NCBI RefSeq assembly: GCF_001547895.1
Contig: NZ_AP014627.1
Location: 4,653,501 to 4,717,500 of the forward strand
Source of the DNA: Pseudomonas sp. Os17
GTDB taxonomy: Bacteria; Pseudomonadota; Gammaproteobacteria; Pseudomonadales; Pseudomonadaceae
Reading direction: 5' to 3'
DNA length: 64,000 nt
Shown here: positions 34,785-43,141 of the stretch, in pieces
How positions within the stretch are numbered: position 1 is the first letter of the stretch
How the letters are laid out: each line of letters opens with the position of its first letter
The notes under the pieces: model-generated
The model's database searches: none
Told to the model about the DNA's origin: nothing
The model's input: only the letters and a program-made list of their open reading frames with translations
Translations under genes and position numbers: made by a program

Positions 34785-34859
34785 TCACGCCCGGGGCCAT
34801 CGCACCGACAGGGACGGACGATGTTGCTGGCGATGATGACGCTGACTGATGTAACCCAT
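34785..34859 (-). CDS. Possible leader peptide (24 aa) upstream of mgtA
   Basis: An ATG at 34859 preceded by GGGGGAG opens a 24-codon frame reading MGYISQRHHRQQ, then HRPSLSVRWPRA and TGA. It ends 97 bases before mgtA on the same strand. The stop codon lies in the GTGA loop of a GGGC/GCCC hairpin (34781-34792). In enteric bacteria mgtA is controlled by a short translated leader (MgtL) whose translation state sets transcription into mgtA; a comparable device here is inference from position, ribosome site and hairpin. The peptide shows no clear similarity to MgtL. It could be a chance frame. Confidence 0.35.
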   Translation of the reverse strand: MGYISQRHHRQQHRPSLSVRWPRA

Positions 34860-35367
34860 GACGGCTCCCCCGCAAGGACGACACAGGACAACCACAGGCA
34901 GGTACGGCCGGGCCTGACGCAACGCTTCAAGCGTCCGCGCACGGCCGGCCCGCAGGTCGCAGGACCCACGCGTCGATGCCACCACGAGCGGCGCGAGGCC
35001 GGACCGGGGGCGAAACAGAGTCGTCAAGAAGGGACGTCGGGAAGCGGGCCACAAAGGGGCCGCGATCGGGATGCCGCCTCTCGCTGTACGGCGAGACAGC
35101 GGCAGGAAAAAGGCTGCGCGCTATCTTGCCGGGACTGCGCCGGTGGTCAAGACCGGCCGACTCCTGTCACTCGAACAAGTACCCACACTGGGCCTCCAAT
35201 GGTTGAAAACGCGCGCAGCTTACGCCGCGCCCTATGCAGAGTAAACCGGGGAAAAACCCTGGCTCGGGGAAATGAAAAGTTCTTCAGCCAAGGTTCAGGA
35301 ACAGGCAGAAAATGACGTTTTTGTGGCAGCGGCCGCCGCTGCCGACAGCAGCGGCAGCGGCGCGCCA
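34860..35367. other. Intergenic region upstream of mgtA and downstream of pvdA
   Basis: Contains the presumed mgtA promoter and, at its right end (about 35331-35365), a G+C-rich inverted repeat just after the pvdA stop that lacks a T-run. Open frames on both strands are short, Arg-rich and have no family features. No PvdS or Fur site seen. Confidence 0.5.
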
Positions 35368-36705
35368 TCAGCTGGCGGTAGCCAGCAGCAGGTCCCGTAC
35401 CGAACGGCTGTGGCCGCGGGTCTTGCCGTGTTCGTACAGCGAATCGGCGATCTCCTGGGCGCGGATCGGCAACACCGACAGCAGGGTATCGCTCAGGCCG
35501 TGGCTGGCCTGGCTGAAGCCCTGCATGTAGACGCCGGCTTTGCAGCGTTCGTCGCTGATCACCCGATAGTTGCGGTCCACTTCGAAATCGCCCAGGTACT
35601 CCTGCAGCGGTGCCAGCAGTTGGCGATGCATCTGCCGCTCGTAGCCGGTGGCCAGGACCACGGCATCGTAATGCCGCACTTCGCGCTCGCCCGTGGCGTT
35701 GTTGCGCAGGATCAGCTCGATGCCCAGGTCAGTGGCCGTGGCCTTCTCCACCGTGGTCATGGTGCGCAAGCTGTGGCGCGCCACGCCGGAGACTTTCTGC
35801 CGGTAGAAGATGCCGTAGATGCGCTCGATCAGGTCGACATCCACCACCGAGTAATTGGTGTTGTGGTACTCGTTGACCAGACGCTCGCGCTCGTTGCGGG
35901 TCTGCTGGAATACCAGGTCGGTGAAGGCCGGGGCGAACACTTCGTTGACGAACGGGCTGTCATCCGCCGGCTTGAGGGCCGAGCCACGCATGATGATGTC
36001 GGCCTGCGCCGAAGGAAAACTGTCGTTGAGGTCGATGAAGGCTTCCGCCGCGCTCTGCCCGCCGCCGATGATCGCGATGCGCATCGGCTGGCCATTGACA
36101 CAGGGCTGGCTGGCCATGCGCTCCAGATACTGGGAATGGTGGAACACCCGCGCATCGTCCTTGAGCCCCTTGAAGGTCTCCGGAACCCGCGCCGTGCCGC
36201 CGGCGCTGACCACCACCGCACGACTGGTGCGCACCAACTCGGCGCCCTGGGCATCCCGGGAAATCACCCGCAATGCCTCGACTTGCTGGTTGTGCAGCAG
36301 CGGTTCGATGGCCAGCACCTCTTCACCGTAGCGGCTGTGCTCCTGGAAGTGGCCGGCCACCCAGCGCAGGTAGTCGTTGAACTCCATGCGGCACGGATAG
36401 AAGGTGCCCAGGTTGATGAAGTCCACCAGGCGCCCGTGATGCTTGAGGTAGTTGACGAAGGAATAGGGGCTGGTGGGATTGCGCAGGGTCACCAGGTCCT
36501 TGAGGAAGGAAATCTGCAGTTCGCTCTGGGTCACCAGGGTATTGCCATGCCAGCGATAGTCCGCCTGCTTGTCGAGAAACAGCGCATCCAGCGGACCGTG
36601 CTCCTGCCCGCGCTCTTCCAGCGCAATGGCCAGCGCCAGGTTCGAAGGGCCGAAACCGATACCGATCAAATCGTGAACGTGGGCCGATGCAATTGCCTGT
36701 GTCAT
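35368..36705 (-). CDS. pvdA: L-ornithine N5-monooxygenase
   Basis: A 445-residue flavin monooxygenase that hydroxylates the side-chain nitrogen of ornithine, the first step to the hydroxamate ligands of pyoverdine. The start is ATG 36705 (MTQAIASAHVHDLIGIGFGP) with AGAGGA upstream; a further 23 codons upstream are open but lack family similarity. Motifs: FAD-binding GIGFGPSNLALAIALEE, NADPH-binding AIIGGGQSAAEAFIDL, and the C-terminal ATGYERQ. A perfect PvdS box lies 100 bases upstream. It is downstream of fpvI on the same strand, as in P. aeruginosa. Confidence 0.97.
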   Translation of the reverse strand: MTQAIASAHVHDLIGIGFGPSNLALAIALEERGQEHGPLDALFLDKQADYRWHGNTLVTQSELQISFLKDLVTLRNPTSPYSFVNYLKHHGRLVDFINLGTFYPCRMEFNDYLRWVAGHFQEHSRYGEEVLAIEPLLHNQQVEALRVISRDAQGAELVRTSRAVVVSAGGTARVPETFKGLKDDARVFHHSQYLERMASQPCVNGQPMRIAIIGGGQSAAEAFIDLNDSFPSAQADIIMRGSALKPADDSPFVNEVFAPAFTDLVFQQTRNERERLVNEYHNTNYSVVDVDLIERIYGIFYRQKVSGVARHSLRTMTTVEKATATDLGIELILRNNATGEREVRHYDAVVLATGYERQMHRQLLAPLQEYLGDFEVDRNYRVISDERCKAGVYMQGFSQASHGLSDTLLSVLPIRAQEIADSLYEHGKTRGHSRSVRDLLLATAS

Positions 36706-36804
36706 TTCCAGTGTCCTCTGGATAAACCGCCTCAACGCGGGAGATAAAGTGTCACGGTGACCCGACTGGCCCATGCAGGACAGCGGATCGTCTGTTGAGT
36801 AGGG

Positions 36805-36828
36805 ACGAGGACAATGAAAAAAAATTTA
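36805..36828 (-). promoter_or_regulatory. PvdS-dependent promoter (iron-starvation box) of pvdA
   Basis: On the minus strand TAAAT (36828-36824), 16 bases, then CGT (36807-36805): the exact TAAAT-N16-CGT form recognised by the ECF sigma factor PvdS. It lies 100 bases upstream of pvdA and just past the fpvI stop. Confidence 0.92.
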
Positions 36829-36854
36829 ACTAAATGCGTCGCAATGGCAACGCC

Positions 36855-37400
36855 TTATTGAGCGTCCCACTGCCGCAACCGCACCCGGCAATGCTTCATG
36901 GCATTGACGATGTGCTTCTCCACCAGACTGCGGGAAATGCCCAACTGCTCGGCGATCTGCGGATGGGACAGGCCTTCGAGCTTGCGCAGGAGAAAACTCT
37001 CGCGACACAGCCGCGGCAGTTCCGCCAGGGCCCGTTGCAGCATCTCCAGGCGCTGGCCGTGGTCGAGGCTGGTCTGCGGTGAAGGGTTGAAGTAGCGCTC
37101 CTCGTTGTCCAGCACCTCCAGGGGCTCGGACTGGCGCAGGGCATTGCGCCGATGGCCGTCGATCACCAGGTTCAGCGCCGTGCGATAGAGAAACGCCCGC
37201 GGCTGCTCGATGGGCGTATCGCTGGAGCGCTCCAGGACCCGCACATAAGCGTCGTGCACCACATCCTCGGCCACCTGGCGATTGCCCAGCTTGGCGTTGA
37301 GGAAGCACATCAGCTCGCGATAGTAGTTTTCCAACTGGGCTCCCGACCGCCCGGGGGGGCGATTCTGTCCTTGAACAAGGCCGTCAATGGCCACTTGCAC
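36855..37400 (-). CDS. fpvI: ECF sigma factor FpvI
   Basis: A 181-residue frame with the two ECF domains: region 2 (YYRELMCFLNAKLGNRQVAEDVVHDAYVRVLE) and region 4 (LPRLCRESFLLRKLEGLSHP, QIAEQLGISRSLVEKHIVNA). FpvI directs transcription of the ferripyoverdine receptor gene fpvA. The identity rests on the conserved place between pvdA and pvdRT-opmQ. The start is uncertain: GTG 37400 opens the frame but lacks a good ribosome site, while TTG 37334 has GGGAG in front and gives 159 residues. A Fur-like box lies upstream. The cognate anti-sigma gene fpvR, next to fpvI in P. aeruginosa, is missing here. Confidence 0.88.
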   Translation of the reverse strand: MQVAIDGLVQGQNRPPGRSGAQLENYYRELMCFLNAKLGNRQVAEDVVHDAYVRVLERSSDTPIEQPRAFLYRTALNLVIDGHRRNALRQSEPLEVLDNEERYFNPSPQTSLDHGQRLEMLQRALAELPRLCRESFLLRKLEGLSHPQIAEQLGISRSLVEKHIVNAMKHCRVRLRQWDAQ

Positions 37401-37435
37401 CCGGTAATTCGTGATGGCTGTTTAGCAGCAGCGTA

Positions 37436-37454
37436 ATTTATAGTAATTCTCATA
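37436..37454 (-). promoter_or_regulatory. Fur-like box upstream of fpvI
   Basis: On the minus strand TATGAGAATTACTATAAAT resembles Pseudomonas Fur sites of the type AATGAGAATTATTATCATT, with about 15 of 19 positions shared. It lies 36 bases before the GTG start of fpvI, in an AT-rich patch. Iron repression of fpvI by Fur is established in P. aeruginosa. Confidence 0.55.
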
Positions 37455-37530
37455 TAGATTTAAAGTGGCGCCGCGCCACAGCGGTTGATTTATCAGCCTG
37501 GCGACAGCTGTAACTCCATGTGTCGGCAGT

Positions 37531-37554
37531 TAAATTCCCCCTGTGGCAGCTCGT
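37531..37554 (+). promoter_or_regulatory. PvdS-dependent promoter of pvdRT-opmQ
   Basis: TAAAT (37531-37535), 16 bases, CGT (37552-37554): exact PvdS box, 110 bases upstream of the pvdR start. Confidence 0.92.
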
Positions 37555-37664
37555 TTACCTGACAGCTCCCCGTCTTCGCCGTTCCCGCGGTGGCCGCAAG
37601 CCTTGCCGCCCGCCCCGCGGCCGGCTGCTGTGACGGGCCGATTTCCCCCTGGCCGGAACCCTGC

Positions 37665-38837
37665 ATGAAACGTCCCCGACATACCCGGCGCGCCCTGCTG
37701 GCAGCGCTGTGCCTGATTCCCGTTGTCGCCATCAGCGCCTGGACCTTCATTCCCCCCGGACGCGACCAGCTCGCCACGGTACAAGTCAGCCGGGGCGATA
37801 TCGAAAGCAGCGTCACCGCCCTGGGCACCCTGCAACCCAGACGCTATGTGGATGTCGGCGCCCAGGCTTCCGGGCAGATCCGCAAGATCCACGTCGAGGC
37901 CGGCGACACGGTCAAGGAAGGCCAACTGCTGGTGGAGATCGACCCCGCCACCCAGCAGGCCAAGCTCGACGCCAGCCGCTTCTCCATCGAAAACCTCCAG
38001 GCCCAGCTGCAAGAGCAATACGCGCAGAACCAGCTGGCCCGGCAGAAATACCAACGCCAGCAGCATCTCAACGCCGGCGGCGCCACCCGCGAAGAAGACG
38101 TGCAGACCGCCCTGGCCGAACTCAAGGCCACCCAGGCGCGCATCGACATGTACAAAGCGCAGATCCGCCAGGCCCAGGCCAGCCTGCGCAGCGACCAGGC
38201 CGAGCTGGGCTACACCCGCATCTATGCGCCGATGTCCGGCACCGTGGTGGCGGTAGACGCCCGCGAAGGCCAGACCCTCAACGCCCAGCAGCAGACCCCG
38301 CTGATCCTGCGCATCGCCAGACTTTCGCCGATGACCGTCTGGGCCGAAGTCTCGGAAGCCGACATCGGCCACGTCAAACCCGGCATGCAGGCCTACTTCA
38401 CCACCTTGAGCGGCGGCAACCGGCGCTGGACCAGCACCGTGCGCCAGATCCTGCCGATCCCGCCCAAGCCGTTGAACGAAACCAGCCAGGGCGGAGGCAG
38501 CCCCACCAGCACCAGCAAGAGCGGCAGCGGCCGGGTGGTGCTGTACACCGTGCTGCTGGACGTGGACAACGCCGACAACGCGTTGATGGCGGAAATGACC
38601 ACCCAGGTGTTCTTTGTCGCCAGCCAGGCGAAAAATGTCCTCACCGCGCCCATCGCCGCCCTGCAGGGCAGCAGCGAGCCGGACCGGCAGATTGCCCGGG
38701 TGGTGGCCAAGAACGGCTCGATCGACGAGCGCAAGGTCCGGGTCGGCATCAGCGACCGCCTGCGCATCCAGGTCCTGGACGGCCTAGACGAGGGCGAGCA
38801 CCTGCTGATCGGCCCGGCCAACAGCAGCGGGGGTTGA
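37665..38837 (+). CDS. pvdR: Pyoverdine efflux periplasmic adaptor PvdR
   Basis: A 390-residue membrane-fusion protein starting at ATG 37665 (MKRPRHTRRALLAALCLIPV). It has an N-terminal membrane anchor, a lipoyl/barrel-sandwich domain (GTLQPRRYVDVGAQASGQI, KIHVEAGDTVKEGQLLVEID), a coiled-coil hairpin (about 105-185), and a beta-barrel (SPMTVWAEVSEADIGHVKPG). It links the MacB-type transporter PvdT to the outer-membrane channel OpmQ, which together recycle and export pyoverdine from the periplasm. Its stop directly adjoins the pvdT start codon. Confidence 0.95.
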   Translation: MKRPRHTRRALLAALCLIPVVAISAWTFIPPGRDQLATVQVSRGDIESSVTALGTLQPRRYVDVGAQASGQIRKIHVEAGDTVKEGQLLVEIDPATQQAKLDASRFSIENLQAQLQEQYAQNQLARQKYQRQQHLNAGGATREEDVQTALAELKATQARIDMYKAQIRQAQASLRSDQAELGYTRIYAPMSGTVVAVDAREGQTLNAQQQTPLILRIARLSPMTVWAEVSEADIGHVKPGMQAYFTTLSGGNRRWTSTVRQILPIPPKPLNETSQGGGSPTSTSKSGSGRVVLYTVLLDVDNADNALMAEMTTQVFFVASQAKNVLTAPIAALQGSSEPDRQIARVVAKNGSIDERKVRVGISDRLRIQVLDGLDEGEHLLIGPANSSGG

Positions 38838-40811
38838 ATGCAGACCCCGCTGATCGACCTCAGAGACATCCGCAAATCCTACGGTGGCGGCGACAGCCCG
38901 CAAGTCGACGTCCTGCGCGGCATCGACCTGTCGATCCACGCCGGGGAATTCGTCGCCATCGTCGGCGCCTCCGGCTCCGGCAAGTCGACCCTGATGAACA
39001 TCCTCGGCTGCCTGGACCGCCCGACGTCCGGGGAATACCTGTTCGCCGGGGAGAACGTCGCCCAACTGGACAGCGACGAACTGGCCTGGCTGCGCCGCGA
39101 AGCCTTCGGCTTCGTGTTCCAGGGCTACCACCTGATCCCCTCGGCCTCGGCCCAGGAAAACGTCGAGATGCCGGCCATCTACGCCGGCACCCCGACCGCC
39201 GAACGCCACGCCCGCGCCGCCGCCCTGCTGGAGCGCCTGGGCCTGGCCAGCCGCAGCGGCAACCGCCCGCATCAACTGTCCGGCGGCCAGCAGCAACGGG
39301 TGTCCATCGCCCGCGCCCTGATGAACGGCGGCCACATCATCCTCGCCGACGAACCCACCGGCGCCCTGGACAGCCAGAGCGGCGCCGAAGTCATGGCCCT
39401 GCTGGACGAACTGGCCGGCCAGGGCCACGTGGTGATCCTCATCACCCACGACCGCGAAGTGGCGGCCCGGGCCAAGCGCATCATCGAGATCCGCGACGGC
39501 GAGATCATCAGCGACACCGCCCAGCGCGACCCGTCGGTACAGACCAGCACCAACCCCGGCGCCCTGCAGGCGGTGGACCTGCGCCAGCGCCTGGCCGACG
39601 GCAGCGACGCCAGCGGCGCCTGGAAAGGCGAACTGCTGGATGCGGTGCAGGCCGCCTGGCGAGTGATGTGGATCAACCGCTTCCGCACCGCCCTGACCCT
39701 GCTGGGCATCGTCATCGGCGTGGCCTCGGTGGTGGTGATGCTGGCCGTGGGCGAAGGCAGCAAGCGCCAGGTAATGGCGCAGATGGGGGCGTTCGGTTCG
39801 AACATTCTTTATCTGAGCGGACACGCACCCAATCCCCGGGCGCCCCTGGGCATCATCACCCTGAGCGACGTCGCCGCCGTGGCCACCCTGCCCCAGGTCA
39901 AGCGCATCATGCCGGTCAACGGCGCCGAAGCCGTGGTGCGCTTCGGCAACGCCGATCACATGAGCTACGTGGGCGGCAACGACACCAACTTCCCGCACAT
40001 CTTCAACTGGCCGGTGGTCGAAGGCAGCTACTTCACCGAGGCCGACGAACAGGCCGGCGCCGCGGTGGCGGTGATCGGCAAGAAGGTCCGGGAAAAACTC
40101 CTCAAGGACGTCGCCAACCCCATCGGCCAATACATCCTCATCGAAAACGCGCCGTTCCAGGTGGTCGGCGTGCTGATGGGCAAAGGCGCCAGCTCCGGCG
40201 ACCAGGACAGCGACGACCGCATCGCCGTGCCCTACTCCGCCGCCAGCACCCGCCTGTTCGGCAGCCGCAATCCGGAGTACGTGGCCATCGCCGCGGCGGA
40301 CGCGAGCAAGGTCAAGGAAACCGAACAAGCCATCGACCAACTGATGCTGCGCCTGCACAACGGCAAGCGCGACTATGAGCTGACCAACAACGCGGCGATG
40401 ATCCAGGCCGAGGCCCGCACCCAGAACACCCTGTCCTTGATGCTTGGCGCCATCGCCGCGATCTCGCTGCTGGTGGGCGGTATCGGGGTGATGAACATCA
40501 TGCTCATGACCGTGCGCGAACGCACCCGAGAGATCGGCATCCGCATGGCCACCGGTGCTCGCCAGCGCGACATCCTGCGCCAGTTCCTCACCGAAGCGGT
40601 GATGCTCTCGGTGGTCGGTGGCCTGACCGGCATCGCCCTGGCCCTGCTGATCGGCGGCGTGCTGATCCTCAGTGAAGTAGCGGTCGCCTTCTCCCTGGTC
40701 GCCGTCCTCGGCGCCTTCGGCTGCGCCCTGGTCACCGGCGTCATCTTCGGCTTCATGCCGGCCCGCAAAGCTGCCCGGCTCGACCCGGTCACGGCCCTTA
40801 CCAGTGAATGA
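38838..40811 (+). CDS. pvdT: Pyoverdine efflux ABC transporter PvdT (MacB type)
   Basis: A 657-residue fusion of an N-terminal ATPase with a four-helix MacB-type permease. ATPase motifs: Walker [10 protein letters not shown], signature [15 protein letters not shown], Walker [14 protein letters not shown]. The first membrane helix follows at about residue 290 ([20 protein letters not shown]), then a large periplasmic domain and three C-terminal helices ([20 protein letters not shown] onward). It drives the PvdR-PvdT-OpmQ tripartite pump. It starts on the base after the pvdR stop codon. Confidence 0.95.
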   Translation: MQTPLIDLRDIRKSYGGGDSPQVDVLRGIDLSIHAGEFVAIVGASGSGKSTLMNILGCLDRPTSGEYLFAGENVAQLDSDELAWLRREAFGFVFQGYHLIPSASAQENVEMPAIYAGTPTAERHARAAALLERLGLASRSGNRPHQLSGGQQQRVSIARALMNGGHIILADEPTGALDSQSGAEVMALLDELAGQGHVVILITHDREVAARAKRIIEIRDGEIISDTAQRDPSVQTSTNPGALQAVDLRQRLADGSDASGAWKGELLDAVQAAWRVMWINRFRTALTLLGIVIGVASVVVMLAVGEGSKRQVMAQMGAFGSNILYLSGHAPNPRAPLGIITLSDVAAVATLPQVKRIMPVNGAEAVVRFGNADHMSYVGGNDTNFPHIFNWPVVEGSYFTEADEQAGAAVAVIGKKVREKLLKDVANPIGQYILIENAPFQVVGVLMGKGASSGDQDSDDRIAVPYSAASTRLFGSRNPEYVAIAAADASKVKETEQAIDQLMLRLHNGKRDYELTNNAAMIQAEARTQNTLSLMLGAIAAISLLVGGIGVMNIMLMTVRERTREIGIRMATGARQRDILRQFLTEAVMLSVVGGLTGIALALLIGGVLILSEVAVAFSLVAVLGAFGCALVTGVIFGFMPARKAARLDPVTALTSE

Positions 40812-40818
40812 TCGATCG

Positions 40819-42210
40819 ATGAAAACACCCTTGAGCCTCCTGGCCGCCTGCCTCCTGCTGACCGCCTGCAACAGCCCCGCGCCACGCCCGGACAGCGGGC
40901 TGCAAGCCCCCGCCACCTGGCAAATACCCGACACCCCCGCCGCCCAGGCCGATAACCGGCACTGGTGGAGCCAGTTCGCCAGCCCGGAGCTGGACCGTTT
41001 GATCGCCCAGGCCCGCGAGGGCAGCTTCGATCTGGCCGCAGCGGTGGCCCGGGTGCGCCAGGCCCAGGCCAGCGCGGTGATCGCCGGCGCGCCACTGCTG
41101 CCCGAGCTCAAGGGCGGGCTCAACGCCAACCGGCAGAAACTGCTGCGCGGCAAGGGCTACAGCCAGTTGGACGCCACCCGCGACAACCAGGCCGTGGACT
41201 ATTTCGACGCCAGCCTCAGCGCCAGCTACGAGGTCGACTTCTGGGGCGGCCGGCGAGCCGCCCGCGACAGCGCCCTGCTGGGCGTCAAGGCCAGCGAGTT
41301 CGACCGCGCCACCGTGGAGCTGACCCTGCTCAGCGGCGTCGCCAACAGCTACACCCAGGCCCTGGCGCTGAGCGAACAAAGCCGCATCGCCCGACTGAAT
41401 CTGGACAACGCCCTGAACGTGCTCAAGCTGGTGCAGACCCGCTACGACTCGGGCTCGGCCACCGCCCTGGAGCTGGCCCAGCAACGCAGCCTGGTCGCCG
41501 CCCAGCAACGCCAGTTGCCCCTGCTGCAACAACAGGCCGAGGAAGCCCGGATCACCCTCGCCGCCCTGCTCGGGCAACCGGTGCAGGGGCTCAACCTGGG
41601 CCAACAGGACTTCGCCCAACTGCAATGGCCGAGCATCAACGCCGGCGTCCCCAGCGACCTGCTGACCCGGCGCCCGGACATTGCCAGCGCCGAAGCCAGA
41701 CTGGCCGCAGCCCAGGCCGACGTCAAAGTGGCGCGCGCAGCGATGCTGCCCAGCGTAACCCTGACCGCCAGCCTCGGCTCCGGCGCCAGCCACGCCCCGG
41801 ACCTGCTGCGCAGTCCCTTCTACAACCTCGGCGCCGGGCTGGTGGCGCCGATCTTCAACGCCGGGCGCCTGAGCGCCGAACGGGACAAGGCCACGGCCCG
41901 CCAAGCAGAACTGCTGGAAAGCTATCGCGGGGCGATCATCAACGGTTTTGCCGACGTGGAAAAAGCCCTCAACAGCATTCGCGGCCTGGACCAGCAACGC
42001 CAGTGGCAGAGCGAGGAATTGAACCAGGCGCAACGGGCCTTCGAGATCGCCCAGAGCCGCTACCAGGCCGGCGCCGAAGACCTGCTGACGGTGCTCGATA
42101 CCCAACGCACCCTGTACGCCGCCCAGGATCAGCACGTGCAACTGCGGCTGTCACGGCTGCAGTCCAGCATTGCCCTGTACAAGGCCCTGGGTGGCGGCTG
42201 GAATCAATGA
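40819..42210 (+). CDS. opmQ: Outer-membrane efflux channel OpmQ
   Basis: A 463-residue TolC/OprM-type lipoprotein. The start at ATG 40819 gives a proper lipoprotein signal (MKTPLSLLAACLLLTACNSP, lipobox LTAC); a GTG at 40804 would overlap the pvdT stop. It has two repeats of the outer-membrane efflux protein fold (LAAAVARVRQAQASAVIAGA, YEVDFWGGRRAARDSALLG; TRRPDIASAEARLAAAQADV). It is the last gene of the pvdRT-opmQ operon. Confidence 0.95.
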   Translation: MKTPLSLLAACLLLTACNSPAPRPDSGLQAPATWQIPDTPAAQADNRHWWSQFASPELDRLIAQAREGSFDLAAAVARVRQAQASAVIAGAPLLPELKGGLNANRQKLLRGKGYSQLDATRDNQAVDYFDASLSASYEVDFWGGRRAARDSALLGVKASEFDRATVELTLLSGVANSYTQALALSEQSRIARLNLDNALNVLKLVQTRYDSGSATALELAQQRSLVAAQQRQLPLLQQQAEEARITLAALLGQPVQGLNLGQQDFAQLQWPSINAGVPSDLLTRRPDIASAEARLAAAQADVKVARAAMLPSVTLTASLGSGASHAPDLLRSPFYNLGAGLVAPIFNAGRLSAERDKATARQAELLESYRGAIINGFADVEKALNSIRGLDQQRQWQSEELNQAQRAFEIAQSRYQAGAEDLLTVLDTQRTLYAAQDQHVQLRLSRLQSSIALYKALGGGWNQ

Positions 42211-42326
42211 ATCACCAAAGGCTCGCATGGCCAGCGACATCACCACTGGCCATCGTCGCAGCGACGGCCAGGGTCCTGATGACCTAGAATCGTGCGCCCA
42301 CCAACGACGCGAGCAACACCCCTACC

Positions 42327-42626
42327 ATGCCCATCGGAACCGAGCTGGACGCCGCCCTGGCAGACGTGCTGTCGATGCTGAAAAGAGCATTCCCGAACGG
42401 AGTCAGCCCAACCGATTACCCTCCTCTCCTGGCAGTGCTGTATGAACATCTGTCAGATCGGAACCTGGCGAATGTCATCTCGCAGCTCACCCACAAGGAC
42501 CCGGATCTGGTCCTCAACGAGATCTACGAGGCCGTGACCTGCAAGAAACCGAAAGCTCAGGACATAGAATCGCTAGCTCGGCTCCTGAACCATCACGGAG
42601 CGTCTGAAACACTGGCCGACAACTGA
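42327..42626 (+). CDS. DUF3349-like small protein
   Basis: A 99-residue protein. FPNGVSPTDYPPLLAVLYEH, LSDRNLANVISQLT and the C-terminal helix DIESLARLLNHHG match the layout of DUF3349 proteins, best known from mycobacteria and other actinobacteria and occasionally present in proteobacteria. Function unknown. It sits, with the broken SMI1/KNR4 gene 28 bases downstream, between opmQ and pvdP, where P. aeruginosa has nothing. Codon use and base composition are less G+C-rich than those of the pyoverdine genes, which suggests insertion. Confidence 0.65.
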   Translation: MPIGTELDAALADVLSMLKRAFPNGVSPTDYPPLLAVLYEHLSDRNLANVISQLTHKDPDLVLNEIYEAVTCKKPKAQDIESLARLLNHHGASETLADN

Positions 42627-42654
42627 TGCCTCGCCCCTCAAGAAGACCAGGACA

Positions 42655-43091
42655 ATGAACTTCAGTGAATTTGAACAACTGCTGGATGCCAAGAAGAGCC
42701 TCCATCCGATCTGGTTTGAGCTCCCTTCGGACAGGACCGCCACCGAGGAGGACATCATTGAGGCTCAAAATGACCTGGATCTGCGACTTCCTGCCGAGTA
42801 CAGCCAGTTCCTGCAGAAGCATGGGGGCGGCTACTTTGCCTTGGGAATCGTCTACTCACGGACAGAGACAGCGATTTCAACCTGGCCAGAATCAATCGAC
42901 AACACCCACTGATTGGCAAGTGTCATCTGTTGTTTTCAGAAAACGGCTGCGGCGACTTCTACGGCTTCCGGATTGAAAATAACCAATGCCTGGCAGAGGT
43001 GTACTTTTTTGATCATGAAACCCAAGCATGGCAGCAGACCGGATATCCAGAACTGTTTAGCTTCCTGGCCGAAGTCGCCCTTTCGATCTGA
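42655..43091 (+). pseudogene. SMI1/KNR4-family immunity-like gene with a 2-bp frameshift
   Basis: The first 71 or so residues (FEQLLDAKKSLHPIWFELPS, IIEAQNDLDLRLPAEYSQFL) are the start of an SMI1/KNR4 domain. After GIVYSRT the frame goes wrong and stops at 42912. The rest of the domain is found in the other frame: DSDFNLARINRQHPLIGKCH, NGCGDFYGFRIENNQCLAEV, ELFSFLAEVALSI, stop at 43089-43091. Removing one AG from CAGAGACAG at about 42864-42868 restores a single frame of about 145 residues, so a dinucleotide duplication caused the break. SMI1/KNR4 proteins are usually immunity proteins of polymorphic or contact-dependent toxins. No toxin gene is near. Confidence 0.75.
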
Positions 43092-43141
43092 CCCCCTAGC
43101 AACGACCTCCAGATTCGAAGTTCACGATCAGTCCGGAGCGG

